Under the pieces are notes generated by a model. That model did no database searches, was not told where the DNA came from, and was given only the letters and a program-made list of their open reading frames with translations. 64,000 bases of DNA from the NCBI GenBank assembly GCA_026874595.1, contig CM049307.1:74502643-74566642 (forward strand), read 5' to 3'. Shown one piece after another: positions 24,180 through 36,139 of this stretch; the first letter of the stretch is position 1; every line of letters starts with the position of its first letter. Origin of the DNA: Sipunculus nudus (Eukaryota > Annelida > Sipuncula > Golfingiida > Sipunculidae). The position numbers were made by a program, and so were the translations under genes.

Positions 24180-25215
24180 GTTTTCTTGTGGGTTCCACCA
24201 CTGATGCCACCATGTCATTCATTTCAGAACAACTCCTCTTAGACCCTTGAACCGATTTTTCTGAAACGCAGCATTCATATTCATTTACATGTGAACATGT
24301 GCGAACCAAAGAGCTCCGCTGAAACAAATAAACCAATCTTACCTAGGATAATCATTCACTCACATGTGAACTGGTGCATAAAAAAGACTGGTGGAGCCAT
24401 CGCAATCGTTTCTGTGCAGTCTGAATCTGGGTGTCTTGGTGTTAACAGCCCATATCTCAGGAGTGGTTCAATATATGGAGCTGAAATTGTGCATGTCCAT
24501 AGATCTTGGATCTCTCCATGTCCTACTTGGGACTGAAGGCACCATCTAAAATCATTTTTGTGTGGCATCCATCCATGCGTTTGCAATATGTTTGTCATAG
24601 TAATTGGTTCAATGTATCGGTCTGAAATTTTTCATGGCCCTCCATCTTTGAGATTTTTCTCATAGACCAGACAAATGGCGCCACCTACCTTCCCATTTTC
24701 ATAGAATACAATGATGTCCTTTCCTCAGGAGTGGTTGGCCATATTGCCCTGAAATTTTGCATGTCCGTGATCTTAGACACCTCCATCTCGGACTGGTCTG
24801 GTGGTGCCATATGCAATTGTTCTCGTGTGGCATCCATCTGTCTGTTTGCTTTAATGAAAATTTGTATCACAGCAGTGGATGGATGTATCAGCCTGTGTAT
24901 GTTTATCTGTCTTGGATAGCTTGGATAGACCAGACAGGTGGCACCACCTACCATTCTGTTTTTATAGAATACATCGATGCACTTTTTCTCAGTAGTGGAT
25001 TGGTGTCTGGGCCTGAAATTTGGTATGTTGTAACCATCTGTAGATCTGGTTTTGGTGAAAATTGCACATATATGAGGAGTTTAATTGGCATCTCTGATGC
25101 CACATATTTGGAGTCATGTCATGTCAGGAACATTCAATGGCTTACTTTACCCATGCCCATGTGATTTGGTGATACATGTAGATACACGTGTGCCTGTTTT
25201 CAAGTTGATGAATGA
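24180..25215 (+). repeat. Tandem-module repeat, copy A
   Basis: Imperfect modules of about 125-250 bp, each with a GTGGTGCCACCT-like block, CATCCATCTGT, a CTCAGGAGTGGTT-like block and TGAAATTTTGCATGTCCAT. It ends with a tail containing TCATGTCAGGAACATTCAATG. The same family occurs at 31.87-33.28 kb and 36.14-40.99 kb. This uninterrupted copy gives the empty-site sequence for two insertions found in copy C. Confidence 0.8.
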
Positions 25216-26096
25216 AAACGTTCTTGTGCAGAATATAAGTACTTTGTGTAAATTTAAGTGTGCACTCGAAATTTATATTAAATCTGTAAATTGCTAATGT
25301 TTTTAGATTTAATTTGATTGCAACAAAACATTATTATTAACTTCGAATGTGGTATTTTCCTTGACCTTACTTCTAATACTTCATATAGATTGGAACTTTT
25401 TAATATGGATTTGAACTTTAACAATTAATACTTTTTTAAGATTAGTCTGAAGTCGTTTATTAACATTTAAACAGTATAATAATTAGCGAGTGTAGAGATC
25501 ATGTTTCTAAAACGTTTAAATATAGTAACGTCAGGGGTAAGGACTGACACATTGCTCATTTACCATCATAAAAGTTGGTCCTTTTGGAATATTAACCGAT
25601 TTTATAAATTTTTCCGATAATAAAGTTTTATGCATTGGCCATGCCCATGCAAGGCCTGGCCTTGTACGACCCGACAGCCAGACAGCTTAAACTAATATCG
25701 TAGCTGACAGCTTTTCGGCTGTTGTCTGGTGAACAGACATAGATGATAATGTTACGACAGTCATACACCGAAATGAGTCTTTCTGGCGTATGCTTTTCAC
25801 GTGATCCGCAACAGACTGGACATAAACATCACTGTTCATCAATGCTCCCTGCCATTGACTTTCCTGTCGTCCGCTGGTTTTTCCGGCCTTCCATCTTTCT
25901 CCGAAGACTCTCCCAACCGGCCTCTGCTGAACGGCGAAGCTCAGACCGACTGGAGTACTTGACAGAAAACAAAGGGCCCTAAAACCACCTGTCTGAATAA
26001 CAAACACTGCTCAACACGTAAACTAATCTTGAATCGCTTGTTGCGTTATTTCTAATTCGAAAACTATTATCCATGTCTTAAAATTAGTCATATGTT

Positions 26097-26173
26097 ATTC
26101 AACTATTAGACCCAGTTGTGGCTCTGTTGTAATGTGTTTACAACAGAGCCACAACTGGGTCTAATTCAACTAT
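26097..26173. mobile_element. Tiny perfect hairpin flanked by 10-bp direct repeat
   Basis: Two perfectly complementary 26-bp arms (26107-26132 and 26138-26163) with a 5-bp loop. The flanks are identical 10-mers ATTCAACTAT at 26097-26106 and 26164-26173, as expected of a target-site duplication. It looks like a very short foldback insertion. Confidence 0.75.
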
Positions 26174-26579
26174 ATATTACCCTGGAAAAGGCAACCTACA
26201 GGGCCACCGTCATCGCATGCATTTTGCCTGGTGAAAGGCTGGAATTACACACCGGGGGACCCGTTCTCTATACTCATTTCAGTTATCTGGTTATGAACCC
26301 ATTAACAACGCATGCATAAATATAAAATTCTGAGCCAATATATATACAGCACACAGAATTAAATGTTACCAAGTGACACCCTTGTCTTAGAGAAAAGATT
26401 CATATTTGCAATTTAGACTGAATTTCCATAGAACATGGACTACATTGGAAACTGATAAAATAACATCTTTTCCCTCAATATAAGGTTAGCTCCAACAAGA
26501 TATTTGCAAACATTTAAATTACATTAACTCACAAAATAGAATCTGGCGCTGTTTTCGGTATTATTTCCCATGTTGTTGT

Positions 26580-27085
26580 AAGAAAGGGACTCCGCAGTCG
26601 CTAATCCAGACTGCTTAGAAAACATCATCTAAGCCCTCCTCTGACCCAGATTGTTTTAGTTCTAAAAGAGAGACTGTCCCCTCTCACAACTCAGATTGGT
26701 TTTTAGATAGAAAAGGGAGACTGCGCGCCCTCCTCTTACTCAGGTTGTTTAGATTAAAAACAGGGACTACACCCTTGCTTATCTCAGATTATTAAGCAAA
26801 GAAAATTTTAAAATTGGACTGTGCTTTCCCCTAGCTCCGATTGTTTAGCTAAGCAAGGAGACTGTGCCCTCCCCTAACTCAGATTTTTTAGATAAGAGGG
26901 ACTGCGCCCTCCCCTATCTCATATTGTTAAGCAAAGAAAAGTGGGACTGCGCTTTCCTCTAACTCAGATTGCTTAGCCAAGAAAATAAAAGGGAGGGGGG
27001 GGGGGGGGGGGGGTTGCGCCCTCCCCTAACTTAGTTTGTTTAGCTTAGAGAATGGGGACTGTGCCCTCCCAAAGCTCAGATTGTG
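26580..27085. repeat. Minisatellite, about 40-60-bp unit, with poly-G run
   Basis: About ten diverged copies of a unit like GGGACTGCGCCCTCCCC, then TAACTCAGATTGTTTAG and an A-rich spacer. A G-run of about 17 bases interrupts it near 26996-27013. No coding sense seen. Confidence 0.85.
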
Positions 27086-27181
27086 CTGCTGAAATCGTTG
27101 TTTCACAATGTTTAATTGGGCCTAAATACAGTTAAAAGTATAATAGGTGTCATTTTATGATATATTACCATTTATATTGTA

Positions 27182-27186
<5 letters not shown>

Positions 27187-27221
<35 letters not shown>
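27187..27221. repeat. (TA)n microsatellite
   Basis: About 17 AT/TA units just after the minisatellite. Confidence 0.93.
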
Positions 27222-27222
<1 letters not shown>

Positions 27223-29400
27223 GCGCCAGTCTAGGATAAATATAATACACCTTTTCGTTACCTGGCCGGATTATGTGTATTGTTATGTATATATACACAA
27301 AACTGATTATTTAGGTGGAAAGGGAAACTGAGAATTCCCATAACCCACATTGTATAGGTTAAAATGGTCGTTTAACTTATTTATATTTTTTTGGCGTAAT
27401 ATTAACAATAGTATTTTGAAACTTGATACGACAGTTTTTCTGTCGCGTGGGTAGTATAGCCTCTTTTTACTGTCGAGTAGCGGGGCGGAATCGCGTGTCT
27501 GTGCAAAAAAAAAATCTGGTGCGCAGTAGCTCAGTGCAGAGTGGAGAGCCTCTGGTGGAGCAATGAGGAACTGACGAGGTTTTGTTACGGAAAGAAAGGT
27601 GTATGGTTCTGGTGTGTTATGGTTTGATCGCTGAGTGTAACAGATGTTGTTGACATATTAAAAAATTAGGTTTCCAACTGGACCAAGCTGTGCTTGTCTG
27701 ACGAACGTGGCAGATATTATCAAAATCACAACAGACAACCATTAAAACCGCAACGGGACGGTAGAAGTAGGCAGGTCGTGACAGGTTTGGCATTTTCAAT
27801 GCCATTTAAATTATATGCAACATTAAACAGTCAGCAAAATACTTGCACATAATCAGTGATAATATATACTGCAAGCGAATCGCATACTTTGTTCACTGTT
27901 ATTGTTACTGTACTATGTAATGTTTGCCATGTCGAAATTGTTAAGACAGGAAATCTAGAATTAAACATGAACTAAATTTTATAAATAATATAGAAATCAT
28001 ATATGGATGAACCATTAAAGGGTAATATTTTTAATAATATGATTCATGTTATGATGAAATTATCATTTCTTAGAAATTTATTTATTATAAATAATAATAT
28101 TGTATTAATTAAAGGAAAATTAATAACTTTTAAAATTCAGCTGTATTATAAGCACTTATATTTAAGAAAACTGTGTTTTGTTATAATGATATTTTTTTTA
28201 AATTTTTGGGTTTCAACATTTTAGTCCCTGCAGTAGGAGGGAGGACTACTAAATATAAAATGGTCCGCATTTCTCCTCCATCCCAGCCCCTCCTTTTACC
28301 CAGTATCTCTAACCCTGCCGTGCTGTTTTCATCACCACCTTTTTATCTCATGATTAACATGTGATTGTAACCTGCAGGTGGCGCCACCTCTGTTTTACTA
28401 CTTTCACTTATGGAAAATGTTCTTTTCCAATTTTAACTAAAATAAGTCTGTAGATAAGAACCCTTTAACCTTAAAATCATATAAAAGGATTCCTTGGAGT
28501 AAGGGGAATCAAGTGATTACTATATATATTGAATGGAATTATTTTTAAATTGCTGTTATTTTAGAACTTGAATTTGGCTGATCACGATACTCTCTGATTT
28601 TCCTATTTTTGCATTTAAGAGAGATCTGAGATCTGTGATGACTGCAGTGTATCACTACGCTCTTTACACAGTGCTTTACCTATAGGGCTACTACCTATAT
28701 CGTAGGGTGCTGTTTGTTATGACACCGTATCCTGAATTGCTACACCAGAGGGGAGAACTGTATTTTTGTCCAATCAGATAAGACCTTGTGCTGGAAGGCA
28801 AAGCCAAGCGAGGAATACACGGAGCCAATCATGTTTATTTCATTTTGAGTGACAGCTCATCGCCATGTGTAACTGTCTGAACAGGCCACAGGCTCAGAGA
28901 GAATTGCCCCTGACGTGGTTTACTTGTGCCTTGGGCACATAGGATGCTCAGCCGGTGAGCTGTAATTCAAACGAAACGTAACAACCGTGGCTGCGTGCAC
29001 ATCTCGTTTGCTTGTTTCAGTTCTGCAGACAACAGATACATGGCTACGCTAACACAGTCATAATGTCATAATCGAATCGGTCGATGATGCCAGAATGCAG
29101 AAGGAGTAATTTAAATTCGACTGGAAACTCATCAAGCGGCCTTTGAAGTGCAGCATTGGGCGGAGCCAGGATGCCTGTCGAATGTTTGTTTATTGGCATC
29201 TAATTGGCTGCTTGTTACATCATATGCACTTTTATTTCAGTGGACAACGAACTGCCATCTGGTGTCTAAATATATCATAAACGGTCAAAGCTTGCAGCGT
29301 GAAAATCAGTTGCTTCTTTAGAAGCGCAAGTTTTCCGCTGCCTCGGGAGCGTATGTATCACTGGTTCTTGAGAAGTGTATTTTTAGAGGTGTTTGTTGTT

Positions 29401-31168
29401 AGCTCAGCTGACTATAAGTCATCTGAGCTATTGTCGTGGTCCATTGTCTGTCGTCCGTCCGTCCGTCCGTCCGTAGATGTGGCACGTTTTGAAACTGTAA
29501 GACCTAGGAATCCAAAACTCAGCATAATGTTAGATGTCCCCAAGATCTCCTACCAAGCCGAAAACTGGGTCTTTGCGACTTCATTCCTTTGAGAAATTAA
29601 GGAAAAACCTCAATTTTTTATTAAAATCCTATTTTCACACTTCAGGACTGCCTAATATCAAAACCACTCATCTGTTTTTCCTCATATTTACCATAAATAT
29701 TCCTCTATATAGTTCCTATGTACATGCCAGAAATTAAGTCTGTAAAGTATAAATTCTTTAAGTTATGGGCCCAAACATAATGGACTTTGTAAAAAATCAG
29801 GAAAAATAATAACTCGCTTAACATGAAAAATTTTGAAACTAGAGTCTATTTTCTCAAGTATATAACTATTTTTAATTAAGATTCAATTGTTTACCCAAAA
29901 TTAGATCAGAATTTTGTAAATTTTTTAAGTTATTAGCATAAAAAAAAAAATCAGTACCTTAAATTTTGCCCAACTTTGACCATGGCACGTTTTTTTCCTG
30001 TAAGCACCATTGATTTAATTTTCACAGCATGTAAACATAAATATTTAGTTTGTCTAAATCTGAAATTTGAAAATAAAAGCTTGAAAATTAAGCTAGTTAT
30101 TGATTTTTTTTTCTGTAGTCACTTGCTTTGATTACAGATGCAGGGTCCCACTCCAGGTCACTGGAAGTCAGCTATGCCAGGGTTTCTGATTTGTTACAGT
30201 CATTGGGGGAGATCCCCTGCTGTGACAGGTGTACAGTTATTCTCATATCACCACCCCAATCAACCCCCCCCCCCCCCCCCGGCAAACCCAACCCACCAAG
30301 TGTTATGCAGTAATTGTTATTGTTTTCACTGTATCTCCTTAATTGTAATGCTGTGTAATGTAGCATTTTTAAAGAAATCAATTTTCTTTTAAATGATTTT
30401 AACAAATATAATTGAACCCATCAGTATGCTTAAATTATTATAAAATATGAAGCACATTATGGATAAATAAAGACAATTAAAAATTGTGAAATCTAAATCA
30501 AGTATTATTTTTAGATATTTATTGTTTTGCAGATTTAAAAGATATATTTTTGTGGTAAAAAATAAATAAACATTTGTATGCATGATGTGGTGTTATCTGA
30601 CAAGATTGAGATTTATGATGATGCAATTGAGAATTATGAATCAACTTTTATATTCAGATATATATTGATGTGATAAAAAAATGAGGATTTAAAACAAACA
30701 TTTGTTCATTATTTTCCTGCCTCAGCAGAATTTGAGATCAGGCTTTGTTTGCCCTGTTTTATGTTGTTAAATATGTGCTATATTTCAACTGTATACATTT
30801 CATAATAAAAAAATGCATATATTTAATAATATATATTATACAAAAAAAATAGATTCAATTGAACAAATGTGTAAACTACTGAAATGTCAACAGTTAATCG
30901 AAAAACCAACTAATGATCATGGTAATAATACAGATCATTTGTTCACAAACTGCTCGCATGCTTTAGTTTCAACATTAGGAAACACATGGCCAGGTCACAA
31001 AATATTTTTTGCAACAATTTCTTGCTCATCAATACAAACCAATCATATAAACCAACCATGGCCTTTATTACCTCTTCCTCTTACACTTTATCTCCATATG
31101 ATATTATTTTAGATTTTTACCTTCAAGGTTAACGTCAGCTGAGCACAGTGACCCATAGGTCCCTTGTT
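29401..31168 (+). mobile_element. Helitron-like repeat element E
   Basis: The 5' end AGCTCAGCTGAC...GTCATCTGAGCTA forms a hairpin (AGCTCAG/CTGAGCT), followed by a GTCC array (29448-29474) and a module starting GATGTGGCACGTTTTGAAAC. The 3' end is CAGCTGAGCACAGTGACCCATAGGTC then CCTTGTT. It is 1,768 bp. The frame at 30813-31112 (plus) resembles part of a non-LTR retroelement endonuclease. Helitron-like status is inferred from end structure and lack of target duplication in sibling copies. Confidence 0.7.
30813..31112 (+). pseudogene. Fragment of a non-LTR retroelement endonuclease inside E
   Basis: The frame reads QMCKLLKCQQLIEKPTNDHG, HLFTNCSHAL and WPGHKIFFATIS. Homologous to the minus-strand block at 59964-60266. 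It resembles the last part of a non-LTR endonuclease domain with the SDH motif decayed. No reverse transcriptase follows. Confidence 0.45.
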
Positions 31169-31869
31169 TATATATCAAGTATCCTGTCCACATTCCTTCC
31201 TGACAGACCTTAAATACTAGGGACATAATCAGGAGCAATATTATGCTTATTCTTTCACATTATCAGTTTAATTTTGCTTTTTACAAAAGTTTCCCAGTGA
31301 AACCATCCCAGCAGGTCTCAGTACCTGGCATGTGGCTGTTTAACACCTTGTTATGGTTCTGTGTGTTGGTAAATACAGTCCACGTGTGTCTGTTTACCAT
31401 AACAACACTGTGTAATGGGAGGTCCGAGTGTGACTCTCAACAAATGATGTTTCAGCCAGCAGGAAAATGTATTACATTTTTTTAGCCAAGTCAGTTAAGG
31501 CATCTCCTGATTGACATGTGTTTTGGCCAATGCAATTCAACCACGTGTTTATGTTGACACTTGTGATTGTGCCCAGTCCACTGTTATACAACTAGTTTAC
31601 AGGAGAAAGCAAACAGTTTCAAGGCAATATTTTGGCACATACAAATTTATTTTAAAGGGAAGAAGCTATTTTTCATGTTAATTTAACATACTTTATAGGT
31701 GATTAGGCCCCTGTTACTTTTAGATATTTCCAGTTAATCAGGTTGTGTGGAATTAAAATGTAATATGATAACCCTGGGCATCTAAAAGTTATAGATCAAT
31801 ATTCAGGTAAATACTGTAGTTATTGTATCAGCCAAAACAAAGTTATGCCAATACTATGGTATAGACCAG
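31169..31869. other. Non-coding stretch between repeats E and B
   Basis: No ORF, repeat or RNA gene recognised in these 700 bases; upstream intron or intergenic DNA of MFSD13A. Confidence 0.3.
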
Positions 31870-33280
31870 GTTCCACCTACGCATTCATTTCCAGAATAGA
31901 ACTCCGAAACCACTGGACAGATTTTTCCAGAACTTGACACCATTATTGGGTCACATGTGAACTGGTGCTAAAATATTTTCCTCTCTTCAGTGAATCCATC
32001 TGTGCATCTGTTTTGACACATTAACCAACATATCTTTCGATTCATCTGACCAATTGGGCTAAAATTTTGCACAAAGGTAGCTCTTGGCTAGCTTTATAAC
32101 ATTCACAAAAAAGGTTTTACCACCTGCAGCCATTTTTGCACAGCATCCATCTGTTCATCTGCTTTGGGTTAAAATCACTCATATCTCTGCAATGGGTGGA
32201 CTTGTTCACCTAAATTTTGCATGTGTATTAATCCTGGATAGCCTTCTTGATTTTATGACAGGTGGCTTCTCGTACATTCATGTTCACACTGCAGGCATCC
32301 ATGCTAATATCTTAGGACTGGTTTGATGAATCCTCCTGAAATTTTGCATGTGTATAGATCTCACTAGCTCTTTATCATATGTAAAACTGGTGGCTCCACC
32401 TGCAACAATTTTTGTGTAGTGTCCATCTGTTTGTCTGCCATTGGATAAAATCACTCATATCTTGGCAGTGGTTTGACTTTTCTGCCTAAAGTTTTGCATG
32501 TGCATACATTTTGGATAGCTTTCTTGATTTTATGGCAGGTGGTGCCACCTACATTATGTAAACATGGCAGACATCCATGCTAATATCTCAAGACTGGTTA
32601 GACGTATCGGCCTGAAATTTTGCTTGCTTATAGATCTCAAATAGCTCTTTATCATTCATAAAACTGATGGTGCCACCTGCAACCATTTCTGCACAGCATT
32701 CTTCTGTTTGTCTGCCATGGGATAACATTACTCATATCTCAGCAGTGGTTTGATTTACCTGCTTAAAATTTTGCATATGTTTACATCTTAAATGGCTTTC
32801 TGGATTTTGTTGCAGGTGGTGCCACCTACATACACATCTTTCGGCTGCAGGCATCCATGCTAATATCTTGGGATGTTTGACGTATCTGCCAGAATTTTAT
32901 AGAGTATAGTATAGACCTTACTTAGCTCTACAGCTTATACAAATTTGGTGGCCCAACTTACAAAAATTTTTTCATGTTGCCCATCTGTTCATCTGCCTAG
33001 GGTAAAAATCACTCTTATATCAGCAGTGGATTGACTTATCCACCTGAAATTTTGCATATGTATATATCGTCAATAGCTTTCTCTTTCAAATATCAGGTGT
33101 CACCACCTACAATCATGTTTACATGGCAGACGTCCATGCTAATATGCAACACATCTCACTCTATTTCCCCTTGCCACTCAATCAATGCCTCACTTCAACT
33201 GTCCCACTCTGCTTTTGGCAGATACACGTATTTTCTTTCTCAACTACCCGTAATCTAGCTATAATTGTGATTCAGTATAA
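31870..33280 (+). repeat. Tandem-module repeat, copy B
   Basis: At least four modules of about 275 bp (CATCTGTTTGTCTGCC markers near 32150, 32420, 32697 and 32977). Each has AAAATCACTCATATC, GGTGGTGCCACCTACAT and GCATCCATGCTAATATCT. Same family as copies A and C, including the AACTCCGAAACCACTGGAC lead and a tail with TTGGCAGATACACGT. Confidence 0.82.
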
Positions 33281-33649
33281 TATCGACCCAGCTGGCTTAA
33301 ATCACAGACTAAACCCTTAGTTTAATTACCAGGCAGTGGCAAAGTGCCAGCCAAGCTGATACATAAATCATGTATGTGTAGCAGCTGGGGACCCATTTTG
33401 TCAGCAGTTTGAAGTTTGTTGTTCCAACCTTAGACCAGTGGGTTATCACTGGGTATCATTACTTGGATTCCAAGAACAACAGACTTCATAGGTAGGAAAT
33501 CTTGTTGTAGATATGGTGGATAATGTAACACAAAGGTTTGAGTCGACCATTAAAAATGGAGAATAAGTGATTTCAGCACCCTATTTCATTGTTTTAAAAT
33601 GCCTCATTTTTACTTAATTTGTGTGTTGCAGGTGCTCTAATCCACAGCC

Positions 33650-34561
33650 ATGGCTGGACGATGGGTGTTCAGCCTTCACAAGCCGTCAGTGGCCTTTGCT
33701 GCTACATCAATGGCGTCCAGCATGATGCATTCTGTTTTCATGTTCTATTATGTTAAAGTGTACCTGAATCGCTTCCACACATCAGAATGGTGGTTCCAGG
33801 TGGCCCAGGTCATATTTATGATTTGGAACGCGATAAATGATCCTTTATTCGGATACATCCAAGACAATATGACATGCTTCTGGGTGAAGAGTCGCCGACA
33901 TTCCATATTGTATGGTGCTCCATTATTTGCGTTATCGTTCATCCTCCCGTGGTTTCCATGGGGTTCATACATATCGGAAGGCTGGCTGAGCGGAGTACAA
34001 TTGCTAATCGTATTGTGTTTCTATGATGCTTTATTTACATTTGTTCTCCTAGCTCAGTGTGCACTCTTTGCCGAGATGTCACAAAATATCGAAGATCGAT
34101 TGCGCTTGGTTCGCTACTCCCAGATCGCATCATTATTGGGATCCCCTACTGTGTTTTTCTGTGGACTGATTTCAAATAATTTGGAGAACTACCCAGCCTT
34201 TTTAATGACTTGCATTGTTATTGCAAGTCTTAGCTTGGGCTGTATGGTGTACAGCGGCAAGAATGCCTTCACTGAATATGACCTGCAGTTGTTACATAAT
34301 GCGGCCTCTTCAGGGAAAGGTAACAAATCTGATGAGCTCTCATTGGACAAGTCCAGTGAGTTCTCGGTTTGGCAACAGACACGGCAAATCTTCTCTCAAC
34401 AGAGCTTTGTTAGTTTCGTCATGATGAATTTTTGTCAGATTTTTCACATCACTTTCGATACCAATTTCCTTGGAATTATCTGTGATCAAATCATTCCCAA
34501 GGAGTTCCTGCCATCAACACTGCGCAGTATTTTCTATGGACTTGTCTTTGTGGTACCAGCG
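33650..34561 (+). CDS. MFSD13A: MFSD13A/TMEM180 first coding exon
   Basis: Codes residues 1-304 of a polytopic membrane protein of the major facilitator superfamily, in the GPH/MelB-like branch. The human homologue TMEM180 is a plasma-membrane protein of uncertain substrate. Residues 60-72 (NAINDPLFGYIQD) carry the NDPLxG motif between helices 2 and 3 that is conserved in TMEM180 and GPH symporters. About seven hydrophobic segments are visible (about 15-37, 51-70, 88-104, 112-135, 155-175, 180-205, 255-285). A soluble Ser/Lys-rich loop lies near 220-245. The ATG is the first in frame after the acceptor at 33631. Donor GCG|gtaagt, phase 0. Confidence 0.88.
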
Positions 34562-35525
34562 GTAAGTAACAGAAACTATGGAAATTTACATATACTGTTG
34601 AGTTCTTGCATCTAAACATTTTGTAAGTTGCTTTAATTTGCCCTTAAATGACAGTAAATTTAGTTCTTGCTGCATTAGATTATCTTTGCCAAAATGGTTT
34701 ATATGAACATTTAACATTATCTTTTAAGGTCTTATTACAAAGGTTATATAAATAGATGTTTAAATCTTGTAAGTTAGAAAACCCACAACTTTCTTCAGGC
34801 CAGGTATCTGGCTTCCTTTTTACAAGTAAACTGAACCAGTGAGGTGGCTTTCATACAACTAATCTACATGCATATGGCAGGCAAACAAATCTGTTGCTAT
34901 TTTTAGATCAACCATATAGAAATGTTTTGATGAACAGATGGGAGATAATATTGAAAATCTGACCAGTTTAATAAAAGCTTGTAAACCTCATGAGTTCCAG
35001 AAGTGGTCTTAATTACAACTGTTATGCAATATATAGGCAACATGTATAAAACGTTGGTTTCTCCTGTACCAAGGTCAGTTATGACACCACAGCATCAAAA
35101 AATGTTAAATTGATTTCCAGTAGAAATTTACTGATTTAGAGCTCAAGCCACTTTGGATTACTTTCAATAAAATAAAAATTATAAAATTTAAATTAAATTT
35201 CATTTTGTTTGTTGTTCATTTATTTGTTTAGCATAACAGTTCTGTTGGTATCATTTTGCATCCTGATCATGAAATTTTTTATCAAAAACCTATAAAAAAA
35301 GTATAAAAAATCATTCACTTGCACCAATTTCTAGAATAATGCCTCAGAAACCCAGCTTTGTTCACTTTACTACATGTATAATACTATGGTAACTTAGTAT
35401 TTCAGTAGATCTCACAAAATTCTGTGCAGGGTAGAAATTACCATTAAAATGAATACTATTTATGTGTCTAATGTATTAATCTCCTGATGACTGAATCATC
35501 AAAACAGGACATGCCTCCTTTTCAG

Positions 35526-35680
35526 ATTACTGTGATTTGTGGTACCCCTGTTGTCAAGCGGTTCGGATATTACCGCGTGATCCAGTGCCACTTTTTCATA
35601 AAGATAGCCATGGGAGTAATGATGTACATGGTGGGATACCAGCATTATTATTTTCTGATGTTATTCTTCTTGATTGAAAG
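35526..35680 (+). CDS. MFSD13A: MFSD13A exon 2
   Basis: Reads ITVICGTPVVKRFGYYRV and two hydrophobic segments, ending LFFLIE and a split codon (AG|T, Ser). The acceptor is ccttttcag|ATTAC. The donor GAAAG|gtcagt departs from the best consensus, and it is the first unit of a downstream minisatellite that repeats the donor-like sequence. Confidence 0.86.
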
Positions 35681-35975
35681 GTCAGTTTATAATTTTGATT
35701 GGCAGATAATTATTTTGATTGACAAGTATGTACTCATGATTGAAAGGTAGTAATATTTAAATTATACACAGGTAGTTGGTAACCTTGATTGACAGGAATT
35801 AACTTTTGATTGAAAAGTAAGAACTCTTGATTGACAGGTAAGAACTGACATACTCTTGATTGACAGGTAGTAACTTTGATTGACAAGTAGCTACTCATAT
35901 TTTACAGGCAGTAACTTTTGACTGACAAGTAGGTACCCTTGATTGAAAGGTAGTAACTTTTAATTAACAAATAAT
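35669..35975. repeat. Minisatellite of splice-donor-like units starting in exon 2
   Basis: About 13 diverged copies of a 20-23-bp unit close to TTGATTGACAGGTAGTAACT. The first copy is the 3' end of MFSD13A exon 2 itself (TTGATTGAAAG|GTCAGT). Several intronic units contain AG|GTAG or AG|GTAAGA strings. Confidence 0.85.
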
Positions 35976-36139
35976 CTCTGGCTCTACAATGGATTACATC
36001 AAGGATTCTCTTTAGATAATAAATCAATGTAAATGTAGAACTAATTAACTAGATTATTGCAGTCACAGTGGAATCTCTGAGTTATAGACTGTTTGCTCAA
36101 AATGTAAAGGTGCTCATATAAGAGAGGTCACTATGATTC

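Larger units (their letters stand above)
25216..29400. other. Upstream region of MFSD13A; possible promoter or first exon
   Basis: No certain coding exon. It includes a GC-richer patch at 25620-26010, a perfect hairpin at 26107-26163, a minisatellite at 26580-27085, a TA microsatellite at 27187, and two CCAAT-type boxes near 28767 and 28825 with a TGACGTGG near 28910. A non-coding first exon of MFSD13A must exist upstream of 33632 and could lie here, but I cannot place it. Confidence 0.3.
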
